DNA of 64,000 nucleotides from Prevotella sp. (GCA_017458005.1 JAFTGH010000029.1:1-64000); one strand, 5' to 3'. Counted from the stretch's first letter, positions 9,617 to 18,534 are shown. A program made the numbers and translations. Notes: generated by a model not told the origin, from the sequence alone.

Positions 9617-9648
9617 TTTGCATTATTCGGGAAAAAGACTTATCTTTG
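9617..9648 (+). promoter_or_regulatory. Promoter of the abiF-associated RNA
   Basis: TTTG (9617-9620), 20 nt, then TATCTTTG (9641-9648). Transcription should start near 9652, about 100 nt before the AbiF start codon. Confidence 0.75.
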
Positions 9649-9651
9649 CAA

Positions 9652-9744
9652 CGAAAATCAGAAAGACAAAGGGCTGCTAGCCCGTCTTACGATAACAGTA
9701 CCCGCTGTGCATACCATCAGAACTGCCGGCGGGTCATTTTTTTT
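9652..9744 (+). ncRNA. Structured RNA upstream of abiF (candidate RNA antitoxin)
   Basis: The transcript between the promoter and the AbiF gene folds into two clear hairpins. The first pairs AAGAC (9663-9667) with GTCTT (9684-9688) and, after an AAA bulge, GGGCT (9671-9675) with AGCCC (9679-9683) around a GCT loop. The second pairs ACCCGC (9700-9705) with GCGGGT (9729-9734) and is followed by eight T residues. CAGT (9696-9699) could also pair with ACTG (9722-9725) in the loop of the second hairpin, a possible pseudoknot. A conserved abiF RNA motif preceding Abi_2 genes is known, and such RNAs have been described as antitoxins of AbiF. Here position, size and structure fit, but the family match was not computed. 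Confidence 0.7.
9700..9744 (+). terminator. Intrinsic terminator between the RNA and abiF
   Basis: The 6-bp GC-rich stem ACCCGC/GCGGGT is followed by CA and T8 (9737-9744), ending 5 nt before the AbiF ATG. It should release most transcripts as short RNA and let a minority read into the gene, the same arrangement as in type III toxin-antitoxin loci. Confidence 0.6.
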
Positions 9745-9749
9745 GAAAT

Positions 9750-10697
9750 ATGGCAAACAAGGCTTCAAGAACTATACAGGAGCAGATCGAACTGCTTGAG
9801 AATCGCGGGATGCTATTCCGTGACAAGGCTTTTGCAACGGAGTGCCTCAAGCGCATCAGTTACTTCCGATTGAAAGCCTATTGGTGGGACATGCAGAGCG
9901 ACCCCGTTAATCACGTCTTTACGGATGGAAGTTGTTTTGGGGATGTGATTGAGCGATATGAATTCGACAATGCCTTGCGAAAAATATTGTTCACAGCGAT
10001 TGACACCATAGAGATTGCTCTGCGTACAAAACTCATCTATCACATGTCACAGGCGCATGGTGGGCTTTGGTATATGGATGGTGCATTGTTCAACAATGCT
10101 AATCTGCACGCCAAACAACTACAGCATCTTCAGGTGGAATTTGCCGAAAGCGGCGAGGTGTTCGCCAAGGATTATAGGCGACAACACCCTAACCAGATTC
10201 AGAATGGATGGCAGAGTGACGAAGACCCTGATGCTTGGATTATCTTGGAAGTAGCGACATTGGGCGACTTGTCTAAACTCTACAAGAACATCGGGCACCA
10301 ACTGCCAGCGAAATCGAAGATTGCCAACGAGTTCGGATTGAGCATCCACAGCGACTTGGCCAGTTGGCTGGAGGCGATAGCATATTTGCGAAACATCGTT
10401 GCCCATCATTCCCGTCTGTGGAGTCGCAATATGGTTAAGCGCCCGTCAGAGCCACTAAATCCTCATAACATATGGCTGTCACATCAAATGTCAGACATGG
10501 AGGCAAAGCGCCCGTTCTATATAATCACCGCTATGCTTTATCTCTGTGATGCGGTTAATTCTCGCAACAGACTGAGGGCGGAGTTTTTCCAACTAATGAA
10601 GAAGTACAGCCATCTGCCTATCCAACGTATGGGTTTCTTTGCTGGCTGGGAACATGAGCCAATCTGGGCAATAGAGAGACCAGAAAACATGGTTTAG
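9750..10697 (+). CDS. abiF: AbiF/AbiD-like Abi_2 family HEPN protein (abortive infection)
   Basis: This 315-residue protein belongs to the Abi_2 family. Family features are visible: the opening block RISYFRLKAYWW (35-46), IEIALRTKLIYHMS (87-100) followed by GGLWY, and the C-terminal HEPN motif RNIVAHH at 214-220 (R-x4-H to His219, also His220), as in RNA-cutting HEPN domains. Arg92 and His98 in the first block form a second R-x5-H pair. It is cytoplasmic, with no membrane segment. The ATG at 9750 is 5 nt after the T tract of the RNA terminator, so there is little room for a ribosome site. Known relatives give phage resistance by growth arrest or RNA cleavage and are restrained by the upstream RNA. 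Family call is strong; activity here is inferred. Confidence 0.85.
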   Translation: MANKASRTIQEQIELLENRGMLFRDKAFATECLKRISYFRLKAYWWDMQSDPVNHVFTDGSCFGDVIERYEFDNALRKILFTAIDTIEIALRTKLIYHMSQAHGGLWYMDGALFNNANLHAKQLQHLQVEFAESGEVFAKDYRRQHPNQIQNGWQSDEDPDAWIILEVATLGDLSKLYKNIGHQLPAKSKIANEFGLSIHSDLASWLEAIAYLRNIVAHHSRLWSRNMVKRPSEPLNPHNIWLSHQMSDMEAKRPFYIITAMLYLCDAVNSRNRLRAEFFQLMKKYSHLPIQRMGFFAGWEHEPIWAIERPENMV

Positions 10698-10761
10698 AAA
10701 ACAATCGCCTCAATATTTGGTCGTCTGGGAAAAAGAAAAAAGGGAAATAAATGGATTTCAT

Positions 10762-10798
10762 AAAAAACTCTCGACCCCTTTGTTGAAGGGACCGAGAG
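10762..10798 (-). terminator. uxaC: Terminator of uronate isomerase
   Basis: On the minus strand, CTCTCGGTCCCTT and AAAGGGGTCGAGAG form a long stem (10768-10798) with a short loop, followed by T6 (10762-10767). It lies 29 bp after the stop codon and may also stop abiF transcripts. Confidence 0.8.
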
Positions 10799-10826
10799 AA
10801 TAAAAGGAATCTTATCTGAGTACAGA

Positions 10827-12233
10827 TTAATAGAACTTGAAATAACGGCGGGCGTTATTGTAGGAGATATCCTCCACCATCTTACCCAGCAACTCACGGT
10901 CGTCAGGCAGCAAGCCCTTCTCAACATCGTTACCCAGCATGTTGCAGAGGATGCGACGGAAATACTCATGACGTGGATAACTCAGGAACGAGCGGGAGTC
11001 AGTCAGCATACCTACGAAGCGGCTCAGCAAGCCCAGTACGGAGAGGGCGTTCATCTGACGCTCCATGCCGTCCTTCTGATCGTTGAACCACCAGCCAGAG
11101 CCAAACTGAATCTTGCCTGGCTCACCACCCTGGAAGTTGCCCAGCATAGTGGCAATCACCTCATTGGCACATGGGTTCAATGTATATAATATGGTACGCG
11201 TGAGTTTACCCTCCATGTTCAACTTATTGAGGAACTTAGACATCGCCTTGGCGGTATTGAACTCACCGATAGAGTCGAAACCAGTGTCAGGACCCAGTTG
11301 GTTGTACATCTTCGTATTGTTGTCACGGATAGCACCATAGTGGAACTGCTGTGTCCAGTCTGCATCAGCATCCATCTCAGCCATCACGGTCAGGAAGCAG
11401 TTCTTATACTGGCGTACCTCCATGTTAGAGAGTTGCTGTCCACGCATTGCCTTCTCGAAGATGGTCTCAATCTGTGAGTCGGTATACTCCTCGTCATAGA
11501 ACTCCTCAATACCGTGGTCGGAGAGTTTGCATCCCTGCTCCTGGAAGAAGTCATGACGCTTCTGAAGGGCATCTACCATGTCGGCGAACTTGGTGATGGT
11601 CACCCCACTCACCTGCTCCAACTGATGGACGTATGCGCCAAACTCGGGCTTCTCGATATTCATCGCCTTGTCAGGACGCCATGCGGGAATCATCAAAGGA
11701 TCGTCAGCAGCCTTGTGCTTGGCATACTCGATATGGTTGTGGAGGTCGTCAACGGGATCGTCGGTAGTACATACGCACTCCACATGATAATGCTTCATCA
11801 AGCCACGAGCGGAGAACTCAGGCTGCTTCAGTTTCTCGTTACACTCGTCGAAGATCTCACGAGCCGTCTTGGGCGAGAGCAGTTTCTCGATACCAAAGGC
11901 GGTCTTCAACTCCAGATGAGTCCAGTGATACAACGGGTTACGGAGTGTATAGGGAACAGTCTCTGCCCACTTCTCGAACTTCTCCCAGTCGGAGGTGTCC
12001 TTACCTGTGCAATACCTCTCATCAATACCATTGGTACGCATGGCACGCCACTTGTAATGGTCGCCACCCAGCCAGAGTTCTGTGATGCTCTTGAAGCGAT
12101 GGTCGTTAGCCACCATCTCTGGGATCAGGTGACAGTGGTAGTCGATGATAGGCATTTTAGCCGCATGATTGTGGAACAGGTCCTGTGCTACTTCGTTATC
12201 CAAAACGAAGTTCTTGTCGTTGAATTGTTTCAT
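10827..12233 (-). CDS. uxaC: Uronate (glucuronate/galacturonate) isomerase
   Basis: This 468-residue enzyme converts D-glucuronate to D-fructuronate and D-galacturonate to D-tagaturonate, the first cytoplasmic step of uronic acid use. Length and sequence fit UxaC throughout: the N-terminal metal-site HCH in IIDYHCHLIPEM, VNxx-free linker TGKDTSDWEKFEKWA, CVCTTDDPVDDL in the middle, LGPDTGFDSIG, and the C-terminal DSRSFLSYPRHEYFRR. It is monocistronic, with its own promoter and terminator, and divergent from the GH51 arabinofuranosidase, so both may respond to pectin or hemicellulose breakdown. No other uronate genes are in the window. Confidence 0.97.
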   Translation of the reverse strand: MKQFNDKNFVLDNEVAQDLFHNHAAKMPIIDYHCHLIPEMVANDHRFKSITELWLGGDHYKWRAMRTNGIDERYCTGKDTSDWEKFEKWAETVPYTLRNPLYHWTHLELKTAFGIEKLLSPKTAREIFDECNEKLKQPEFSARGLMKHYHVECVCTTDDPVDDLHNHIEYAKHKAADDPLMIPAWRPDKAMNIEKPEFGAYVHQLEQVSGVTITKFADMVDALQKRHDFFQEQGCKLSDHGIEEFYDEEYTDSQIETIFEKAMRGQQLSNMEVRQYKNCFLTVMAEMDADADWTQQFHYGAIRDNNTKMYNQLGPDTGFDSIGEFNTAKAMSKFLNKLNMEGKLTRTILYTLNPCANEVIATMLGNFQGGEPGKIQFGSGWWFNDQKDGMERQMNALSVLGLLSRFVGMLTDSRSFLSYPRHEYFRRILCNMLGNDVEKGLLPDDRELLGKMVEDISYNNARRYFKFY

Positions 12234-12278
12234 AGTTATTTTATTATTGTTTTAGTAATTGTTTTCACAAAATCTTTG

Positions 12279-12286
12279 CAAATATA
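12279..12286 (-). promoter_or_regulatory. uxaC: -7 box for uxaC
   Basis: TATATTTG on the minus strand, 45 nt before the uxaC start. No clear -33 box is seen at the expected distance. Confidence 0.55.
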
Positions 12287-12372
12287 GCGAATTATTTCCG
12301 CATAATAAAATATTCCTACTACTTTTGAAGAAAAATTAACGTAAACGATGACGGGCAGTATAAAAAAATGCG

Positions 12373-12380
12373 TACCTTTG
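12373..12380 (+). promoter_or_regulatory. -7 box for the GH51 gene
   Basis: CGTACCTTTGCA contains TACCTTTG, 42 nt before the ATG at 12423. This is the extended form CGTAnnTTTGCA seen at several promoters in the window. Confidence 0.6.
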
Positions 12381-12422
12381 CAAAAGAATGTGATATTCTA
12401 ATTAACATAAACATTTATACTA

Positions 12423-14405
12423 ATGAACAAAATGCTATTCTTAGGCGTTGCACTCTTTGCAGCCACCTTGGGCGCTAATGCCCAGAAAGCCATGACCGCC
12501 CCCGCTGGCGGCAAGGCTATCAGCGATGAGTTAATCGGTATTTTCTTTGAGGACATCAGCAGTGCCGCCGATGGCGGTCTTTATGCGGAACTGGTCCAGA
12601 ACGGATCGTTTGAGTACAGTCCCGTGGAGCGTGACGGCTGGGGACCTGGTACGGCATGGCGCATGGCACGTCCAGGACACTCCCTCGGATATATGCAACC
12701 CTCGATGGAGAATCCCATCCATCCCAACAACCCCACCTTCATGCGTCTTGTAGCAGAGCGTACAAAAGAGTATTATGACTATACGGGCTGGAGGGGCTTC
12801 GGTATCCAGAACGACGGTTTCGACGGAATCTCCGTCAAGGCTGGTGCGAAATACGATTTCTCCGCTTTCCTGCGCAACGTCAAAGGTGACGCCAAACAAG
12901 TGCGTGTCGTCCTTGCCGTTCCACAGGGATGGGGAAAAGACCCGAAACTACTTGCCGAGGCAACCATTACCGCCGATGCCGCCAACTGGAAGAAATACGA
13001 GGCGACACTGACTCCCACGGAGACTGCCACCAATGCCATCCTGCAAATCCTCGTGCTGACAACGGGTACGGTGGATATCGACGTGGTATCGCTGATGCCT
13101 CAGGACACCTATAAGGGACATGGACTCCGCAAGGACCTCGCACAGGCTCTTGCCGATCTACACCCGAAGTTTATGCGCTTCCCCGGCGGCTGCGTGGTTC
13201 ACGGTGGCGGTGACGGTTTCTGGAACACCTACCGATGGAAGACCACTGTAGGTCCTAAGGAGCAGCGTCGCCCACTGAAGAACACATGGGGCTACCACCA
13301 GAGCATGGGGCTGGGCTACTTCGAGTATTTCCAGTTCTGCGAGGACTTGAACATGGAGCCTGTACCCATCTTGCCCTGCGGTGTGAGTTGCCAAGGCACC
13401 AATGGCGGTTGGAACATGTGGCCCCAACAGGCACAGGACGTAGTGCCTATGTCGGAGATGGACGAGTGGGTACAGGATGCCCTCGATCTCATCGAATGGG
13501 CTAACGGTGACGTCAACACCAAATGGGGTCGTGTACGTGCCGAGGCTGGTCACCCTAAACCCTTCGGACTGAAGTATCTGGGTATCGGCAACGAGGAGAA
13601 GATATCACCTGAATTCTCAGAGCGTTTCAAGTATATGTATGAGAAGGTAAGGAAGGCGCATCCTGAAATCATCATCGTGGGTACGGCAGGTCCCGGTTCT
13701 CATCCTGGGAACCCTGACTACGAGGCAGGCTGGAAACTCGCCGACGAGTTGCAGATGCCGATTATCGACGAGCACTACTACGAGCCTAATAACTATTTCC
13801 AGGAGAGTCGCCAGTACGACAAATATCCTCGCGACCGTAAGACGAAGGTCTATCTCGGCGAGTATGCCGCCAAGGACAAGAAACTCATCGACGCCCTGTC
13901 GGAAGCACTCTACCTCCTGCATGTCGAGCGTAACGGTGACATCGTCTGCATGACTTCCTATGCCCCGCTCTTCGCCCGTAAGAACGCCACCAACTGGAAC
14001 CCCGACATGATCTACTTCGACAACGAGCGTCCGTTCCTCACCTGCAGTTACTATGTACAGCAGATGTTCGGACAGTCAAGCGGCAACTACTACTATGGCG
14101 ACTGCGTGAAGATCAAGGATGCCACCAACCTGCAGGAGCAGTCTGTCGTCCTGAATACGAAGACACGCCAGTTGTTCGTCAAAGTATGTAACGCCAGCAG
14201 TCAGAAGAAATACGCCGATGTCGACCTCTCTCGTTTCAAGGGTGTCAAGACTGCGGTGAAGACCACCCTGTCGGGGAAGCCTGACGACGAGAACAACTAC
14301 GAGACACAGCCTATCGCTCCTAAGACGGAGACGGTGTCGGTGAAGAGCAAGATGACGCTGGACATGGACCCCTACTCCTTCGTCATGCTGCAGATAAACC
14401 TATAA
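12423..14405 (+). CDS. Exported GH51 alpha-L-arabinofuranosidase
   Basis: A 660-residue glycosidase removes arabinofuranosyl side chains from arabinan or arabinoxylan. A signal peptide at 1-20 (ending ANA/Q) places it in the periplasm or at the surface. Residues 25-235 hold a CBM4-like beta domain (start ELVQNGSFE) within the family's N-terminal part. The (beta/alpha)8 domain has the GH51 acid/base Glu391 in GIGNEE and the likely nucleophile Glu480 in LGEYA, and MRFPGGC marks the barrel entry. The C-terminal 120 residues form the usual beta sandwich. The length fits bacterial GH51 enzymes of the plant-like type. Asparaginase follows after 15 bp, probably on the same transcript. Confidence 0.95.
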   Translation: MNKMLFLGVALFAATLGANAQKAMTAPAGGKAISDELIGIFFEDISSAADGGLYAELVQNGSFEYSPVERDGWGPGTAWRMARPGHSLGYMQPSMENPIHPNNPTFMRLVAERTKEYYDYTGWRGFGIQNDGFDGISVKAGAKYDFSAFLRNVKGDAKQVRVVLAVPQGWGKDPKLLAEATITADAANWKKYEATLTPTETATNAILQILVLTTGTVDIDVVSLMPQDTYKGHGLRKDLAQALADLHPKFMRFPGGCVVHGGGDGFWNTYRWKTTVGPKEQRRPLKNTWGYHQSMGLGYFEYFQFCEDLNMEPVPILPCGVSCQGTNGGWNMWPQQAQDVVPMSEMDEWVQDALDLIEWANGDVNTKWGRVRAEAGHPKPFGLKYLGIGNEEKISPEFSERFKYMYEKVRKAHPEIIIVGTAGPGSHPGNPDYEAGWKLADELQMPIIDEHYYEPNNYFQESRQYDKYPRDRKTKVYLGEYAAKDKKLIDALSEALYLLHVERNGDIVCMTSYAPLFARKNATNWNPDMIYFDNERPFLTCSYYVQQMFGQSSGNYYYGDCVKIKDATNLQEQSVVLNTKTRQLFVKVCNASSQKKYADVDLSRFKGVKTAVKTTLSGKPDDENNYETQPIAPKTETVSVKSKMTLDMDPYSFVMLQINL

Positions 14406-14420
14406 ACACTTATTTGTCAG

Positions 14421-15452
14421 ATGCAAGGCAGAGTACTATTGATCTACACGGGCGGCACAATCGGTATGAACCGTAACCCGCAGACAGGAGCCTTGGAGCC
14501 TTTCGACTTCGAGCACCTGCTGCATAACGTGCCGGAACTGAGACAGTTCGACCTCATCATCGACACCCATCAGTTCAACCCGCCCATCGACTCCAGCGAC
14601 ATGACTCCAGCGAGATGGACAGAACTGAGTCATATCATTGCCGACCATTACGACGACTACGACGGCTTCGTCGTCTTGCATGGCACAGACACGATGGCAT
14701 ATACCGCCTCCGCACTCTCCTACATGCTGGAGAACCTGACAAAACCTGTCATCTTTACGGGTTCGCAACTGCCTATCGGGCTGTTGCGAACCGATGGCAA
14801 GGAGAACCTCATCACCTCAATAGAGATTGCCGCCGCCAAAGATGAGCAGGGACACGCCCTCGTACCAGAGGTAGGCATCTACTTCAACGGTCACCTGCTC
14901 AGAGGCAATCGCACCACCAAACAGAGCGCCGAGGAGTTTAACGCCTTCGAGTCGTTCAACTACCCGCATCTGGTAGATGCTGGCGTGAACATCACCTATC
15001 ATACCGACCGTATGCTGAAGCCCGACTGGAGCAAACCCATGAAGCCGCATTTCCGTCTCGACAACAACGTGATTATCTTCTCGCTGTTTCCAGGTATCAG
15101 GGAAGACTTAGTGCGCCACATCATCGCCACTCCCAACCTGAAGAGTATCGTCATGCGTACCTTTGGTAGCGGAAACGCCCCCCAGCGTCCCTGGGTGATG
15201 CAGGCACTGAAGGAGGCGACACGTAACGGTAAGGTGGTCATCAATATCAGCCAGTGCATGCAGGGCATGGTGGAGATGGGGCGCTATGATACGGGCTATC
15301 AACTCCAAGAGGCTGGTGTCATCAGCGGCTATGACGCTACCGTAGAGAGCGCCGTCACCAAACTGATGTTCTTACAATCCCATTATAAAGACCCTGAACA
15401 GGTAAGACAACTGATGCGACAGAGTATCAGAGGAGAAATCACGGATAATTAA
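14421..15452 (+). CDS. ansA: Type I (cytoplasmic) L-asparaginase
   Basis: This 343-residue enzyme hydrolyses L-asparagine to aspartate and ammonia. The two catalytic blocks are present: YTGGTIGM at 9-16 and VLHGTDTMAYTASAL near residue 90, plus VVINISQCMQG later. It lacks a signal peptide, so it is the cytoplasmic AnsA type. The gene starts 15 bp after the GH51 gene and ends at a terminator, so both probably share one transcript although their reactions are unrelated. Confidence 0.95.
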   Translation: MQGRVLLIYTGGTIGMNRNPQTGALEPFDFEHLLHNVPELRQFDLIIDTHQFNPPIDSSDMTPARWTELSHIIADHYDDYDGFVVLHGTDTMAYTASALSYMLENLTKPVIFTGSQLPIGLLRTDGKENLITSIEIAAAKDEQGHALVPEVGIYFNGHLLRGNRTTKQSAEEFNAFESFNYPHLVDAGVNITYHTDRMLKPDWSKPMKPHFRLDNNVIIFSLFPGIREDLVRHIIATPNLKSIVMRTFGSGNAPQRPWVMQALKEATRNGKVVINISQCMQGMVEMGRYDTGYQLQEAGVISGYDATVESAVTKLMFLQSHYKDPEQVRQLMRQSIRGEITDN

Positions 15453-15456
15453 GAAT

Positions 15457-15489
15457 ACGGAACTATCAAAGGATGGTTCCGTTAATTTT
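15457..15489 (+). terminator. Terminator after ansA
   Basis: ACGGAAC (15457-15463) pairs with GTTCCGT (15476-15482), followed by TAATTTTAT. The T tract is short, so strength is uncertain. Confidence 0.5.
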
Positions 15490-15577
15490 ATCAGTATTTC
15501 AACTTTCGAGCGTTAATTTCAAACAGCCGTTAAGCAAGACGACGGAATTGTTAAATTGCGACAAAAAGAAACGACAA

Positions 15578-15611
15578 TTTGACAGTTTACCGATTTTTGC
15601 GTCTATATTTG
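15578..15611 (+). promoter_or_regulatory. Promoter of the HtrA gene
   Basis: TTTG (15578-15581) and TATATTTG (15604-15611) are spaced 22 nt. The ATG is 47 nt downstream. Confidence 0.6.
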
Positions 15612-15658
15612 CACTCGATTTCAATGAACTGAATATAAACATTTAACTGAATAGACAA

Positions 15659-17119
15659 ATGAAAAAGATTGTAAAGACTTTCATTCCAGCGATTTACTTG
15701 ATAGTAATCGCATTCTCAACGGCATCTTGCAACAAGACGCAGGCAGCACCTGCGGCTGCCGCACCAGGACAACCCGTAGACCTGACTTACGCAGCGGAGA
15801 AGTCGCTGCCCTCAGTCGTTTACATCAAATCAGTCATCAACTCCAAGACACAGACCGTGGAGTATAGTGATCCCTTCGAGGATTTCTTCTCTGATCCGTT
15901 TGGCGGTTTCTTCGGTCGTGGACAGGGTAACGGTAACAACGGAACACGCAAACGTCAGGTACAGACTCCAAAGCGTGCCGCAGCAGGTAGTGGTGTCATC
16001 ATCTCTGCCGACGGCTATATCGTCACCAACAACCATGTGGTGGATGGTGCTGACGAGTTGACTGTCACCCTCAACGAGAACTCCAAAGAGTATTCCGCCC
16101 GTATCATCGGTGCTGACAAGACGACGGACCTCGCCCTGATCAAGATTGACGCCAAGAACCTACCCGCTATCGTGATTGCTAACAGCGATGCGGTGAAAGT
16201 AGGTGAATGGGTGCTTGCCGTAGGTAATCCCCTCGGACTGAACAACACCGTGACAGCAGGTATCGTCAGTGCCAAGGCTCGTCAAATGGGTGAAGGTGTC
16301 GCCTCCATGATCCAAACCGATGCCGCCATCAACCAAGGTAACTCAGGTGGTGCGTTGGTAAACACCCGTGGTGAACTGATCGGTATCAATGCGATGATCT
16401 ATTCCCAGACAGGTTCTAACATCGGTTATGGTTTCGCCATTCCTACCGCTATTATGAATAAGGTGGTAGAGGACATCAAGAAATATGGTACCGTACAGCG
16501 TGCGATGATCGGTATCAAGGGATCGGATGTCAGCAACTATGTCGATGTGGAGAAAGAGAAGGGCAACGAGGTAGACCTCGGCACTATGGAGGGTATCTAT
16601 ATCGCTGAGGTCGTAGAGGATGGCGCTGCCGCCGCCGCAGGACTGCAGAAGGGCGATGTCCTTACGTCTATCGACGGACAGAAGGTGAAGAAGTTCGGTG
16701 AGTTGCAGGGTATCATGGCTCAGAAGCGTCCCGGCGACAAGGTGACTGTCACCTATCTCCGCAACAAGAAGGAGAAGACCGCTACCCTCACCCTCAAGAA
16801 TGAGCAGGGCACGACCAAGGTGGTGAAAAATGCCGACGTGGATATCTTGGGCATCGACGTACGTCCTATCACAGACTCTCAGAAGAAGCAACTGGAGATC
16901 AGTTATGGCCTTGAGGTCCTGAAAGTCAACGGTGGTAAGATGAAGGATGCTGGTGTTCCTAAGGGCTTCATCATCCAAGTGGTCAACGACCAGCCGATGC
17001 GCTCCTTCGATGACCTGCAACAGGCTGTCAAGGATGCCAAGGACCAGATGCTTGTCATCAAAGGACTCTATCCTACCGGCAAGCGCGGTGGTTTCGTAGT
17101 CTATCTGCAGAATGAGTAA
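15659..17119 (+). CDS. HtrA/DegQ (Do) family periplasmic serine protease-chaperone lipoprotein
   Basis: A 486-residue protease degrades or refolds damaged envelope proteins. The N-terminus has a lipobox-like end, STAS/Cys24, so it is probably lipidated. The trypsin-like domain has His126 (TNNHVVDG), Asp157 (TTDLALI) and Ser229 (NQGNSGGAL). A Gly/Asn-rich loop at 80-100 is the LA-loop region. Two PDZ domains follow, at about 265-365 and 385-480. Length and layout match bacterial DegP/DegQ. The gene is monocistronic, with a hairpin between it and rpoD that may stop read-through. Confidence 0.95.
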   Translation: MKKIVKTFIPAIYLIVIAFSTASCNKTQAAPAAAAPGQPVDLTYAAEKSLPSVVYIKSVINSKTQTVEYSDPFEDFFSDPFGGFFGRGQGNGNNGTRKRQVQTPKRAAAGSGVIISADGYIVTNNHVVDGADELTVTLNENSKEYSARIIGADKTTDLALIKIDAKNLPAIVIANSDAVKVGEWVLAVGNPLGLNNTVTAGIVSAKARQMGEGVASMIQTDAAINQGNSGGALVNTRGELIGINAMIYSQTGSNIGYGFAIPTAIMNKVVEDIKKYGTVQRAMIGIKGSDVSNYVDVEKEKGNEVDLGTMEGIYIAEVVEDGAAAAAGLQKGDVLTSIDGQKVKKFGELQGIMAQKRPGDKVTVTYLRNKKEKTATLTLKNEQGTTKVVKNADVDILGIDVRPITDSQKKQLEISYGLEVLKVNGGKMKDAGVPKGFIIQVVNDQPMRSFDDLQQAVKDAKDQMLVIKGLYPTGKRGGFVVYLQNE

Positions 17120-17139
17120 TAATTGACATTCTGTCCATA

Positions 17140-17187
17140 AAAAGTAAGGTATTCTTTTGGTAGTTCCAAAAAAATACCTTACTTTTG
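17140..17187 (+). promoter_or_regulatory. rpoD: rpoD promoter embedded in a 14-bp inverted repeat
   Basis: TTTG (17156-17159), 20 nt, TACTTTTG (17180-17187) form a perfect Bacteroidota promoter 27 nt before rpoD. AAAAGTAAGGTATT (17140-17153) is perfectly inverted at 17173-17186, so the -7 box sits in the right arm. A transcript from htrA would fold this into a hairpin ending in T4, a likely terminator. Confidence 0.7.
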
Positions 17188-17214
17188 CATCCGGCTTTAT
17201 CAAAAGACTACTAA

Positions 17215-18078
17215 ATGAGACAACTAAAAATCACAAAATCCATAACTAATCGAGAGAGCGAATCTCTTGATAAGTACTTACAGGAAATTGGAAAAGAGGA
17301 ACTACTCTCCACGGATGAGGAAGTAGAACTTGCCCAGCGCATTCGGAAAGGTGACCATAAGGCACTGGAACGGTTGACGAAGGCAAATCTCCGATTTGTT
17401 GTCTCTGTAGCAAAACAGTACCAGAACCAAGGGCTGTCCCTACCCGACCTCATCAATGAGGGAAACCTTGGACTCATCAAGGCTGCGGAGAAGTTTGACG
17501 AGACCCGTGGTTTCAAATTCATCTCGTATGCCGTATGGTGGATCCGCCAGAGCATCCTGCAGGCCATTGCCGAACAGAGCCGTATCGTCAGACTGCCCCT
17601 CAACCAAGTAGGTGCGGTGAATAAGATCAACCGTGAGGTCAACCGCTTCGAGCAGGAGCATGAGCGTCGCCCGTCGGCAGAGGAACTCTCAGAGAAGGTA
17701 GACCTACCCGAGGACAAGATAGACGATGCCTTGCATGTGAGCGGACATCACGTGTCTGTCGATGCCCCCTTCGTGGACGGTGAGGATAACAGTTTGTTAG
17801 ACGTACTGGTCAACGACGATGCCCCGATGGCTGACCGTCAGTTGGTGATGGAGTCTCTGAGGGCAGAGATCAAGAACGCCCTGCTGATGCTCAACGACCG
17901 TGAGCGTAAGGTCATTGAGGCTTTCTTCGGTATCGACCAGCCTGAGATGACACTGGAGGAGATTGGTACGAAATACGGACTGACCCGAGAGCGTGTCCGT
18001 CAGATTAAAGAGAAGGCTATCCGCCGCCTGCGTGGCAATACAAAGAACAAGATGTTAAAAGCATATTTAGGACAATGA
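17215..18078 (+). CDS. rpoD: Primary sigma factor RpoD (sigma-70/SigA, short Bacteroidota type)
   Basis: This 287-residue sigma factor recruits RNA polymerase to housekeeping promoters, in this phylum the TTTG/TAnnTTTG type seen across the window. Region 1.2 starts at [16 protein letters not shown]. Region 2 includes [36 protein letters not shown] and the -7-reading helix [10 protein letters not shown]. Region 3 follows at about 135-200. Region 4 ends in [20 protein letters not shown], the -33-reading helix-turn-helix. Region 1.1 is absent, as is normal for Bacteroidota. The stop overlaps the next gene by 4 bp. Confidence 0.97.
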   Translation: MRQLKITKSITNRESESLDKYLQEIGKEELLSTDEEVELAQRIRKGDHKALERLTKANLRFVVSVAKQYQNQGLSLPDLINEGNLGLIKAAEKFDETRGFKFISYAVWWIRQSILQAIAEQSRIVRLPLNQVGAVNKINREVNRFEQEHERRPSAEELSEKVDLPEDKIDDALHVSGHHVSVDAPFVDGEDNSLLDVLVNDDAPMADRQLVMESLRAEIKNALLMLNDRERKVIEAFFGIDQPEMTLEEIGTKYGLTRERVRQIKEKAIRRLRGNTKNKMLKAYLGQ

Positions 18079-18497
18079 AGATTTTAAAGTATATCCTTTT
18101 TACCCTGCTCTTGACAATGGTGCTTCCACAAGAGACACAGGCTAAGCGCGAGAAGGTGCCACAGATGTATATGTTTGGCTTCTCCGCATCCTTTCAGGAC
18201 TCTATCATCTATATGACCGACGTACAAGAGGTCGCCGATGTATGGTATGACTCCAAGACGAAATTCCTGTTGGGCAGACAGCACTATTCCTACCAGTTGA
18301 AGGAACACCTCACCAACAACAAGCAACAGCCCAACCGTGTCTGCGTCGTCATGTTTGCGCTGACCCGTAAGGAGGCTGAGAAGAAATTCATCAAACTACG
18401 TAAGGAATACACCGTCAAGGCAAAGGGGAAATATGATGTGAGATACCTGCCGACAACAGAGTTCAAGTTTGAAGCGGTAGATATGAGTGAGCAATAA
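18075..18497 (+). CDS. Small exported protein of unknown function, coupled to rpoD
   Basis: A 140-residue protein has a signal peptide at about 1-23 (cleavage after TQA). The mature part is a compact alpha/beta domain rich in Lys and Tyr ([35 protein letters not shown]). The second half reads like a mixed sheet with helices. I recognise no named family, though such a gene next to rpoD looks like a conserved Bacteroidales hypothetical. The ATG overlaps the rpoD stop (ATGA), so it is co-translated, and it is followed directly by a terminator. Confidence 0.75.
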   Translation: MKILKYILFTLLLTMVLPQETQAKREKVPQMYMFGFSASFQDSIIYMTDVQEVADVWYDSKTKFLLGRQHYSYQLKEHLTNNKQQPNRVCVVMFALTRKEAEKKFIKLRKEYTVKAKGKYDVRYLPTTEFKFEAVDMSEQ

Positions 18498-18534
18498 AAG
18501 AGAGGAACCCGTCAAGGTTCCTCTCTTCTTTTTT
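18498..18534 (+). terminator. Bidirectional terminator between rpoD operon and aminotransferase
   Basis: A perfect 12-bp stem (18498-18509 with 18516-18527) with a 6-nt loop is followed by CTTTTTT. It directly abuts the stop codon of the convergent gene at 18533 and can serve both strands. Confidence 0.85.

Noticed and set aside
9560-9799. Plus-strand 79-codon frame upstream of abiF
   Set aside because: It runs across the promoter and the structured RNA and overlaps the AbiF start in another frame; no support as a gene.
11514-12287. 257-codon plus-strand frame
   Set aside because: Antisense to uxaC, no start signals, no recognisable domain.
16343-17203. 286-codon minus-strand frame
   Set aside because: Antisense to the HtrA gene; no promoter and protein-like patterns only from the mirror of PDZ coding.
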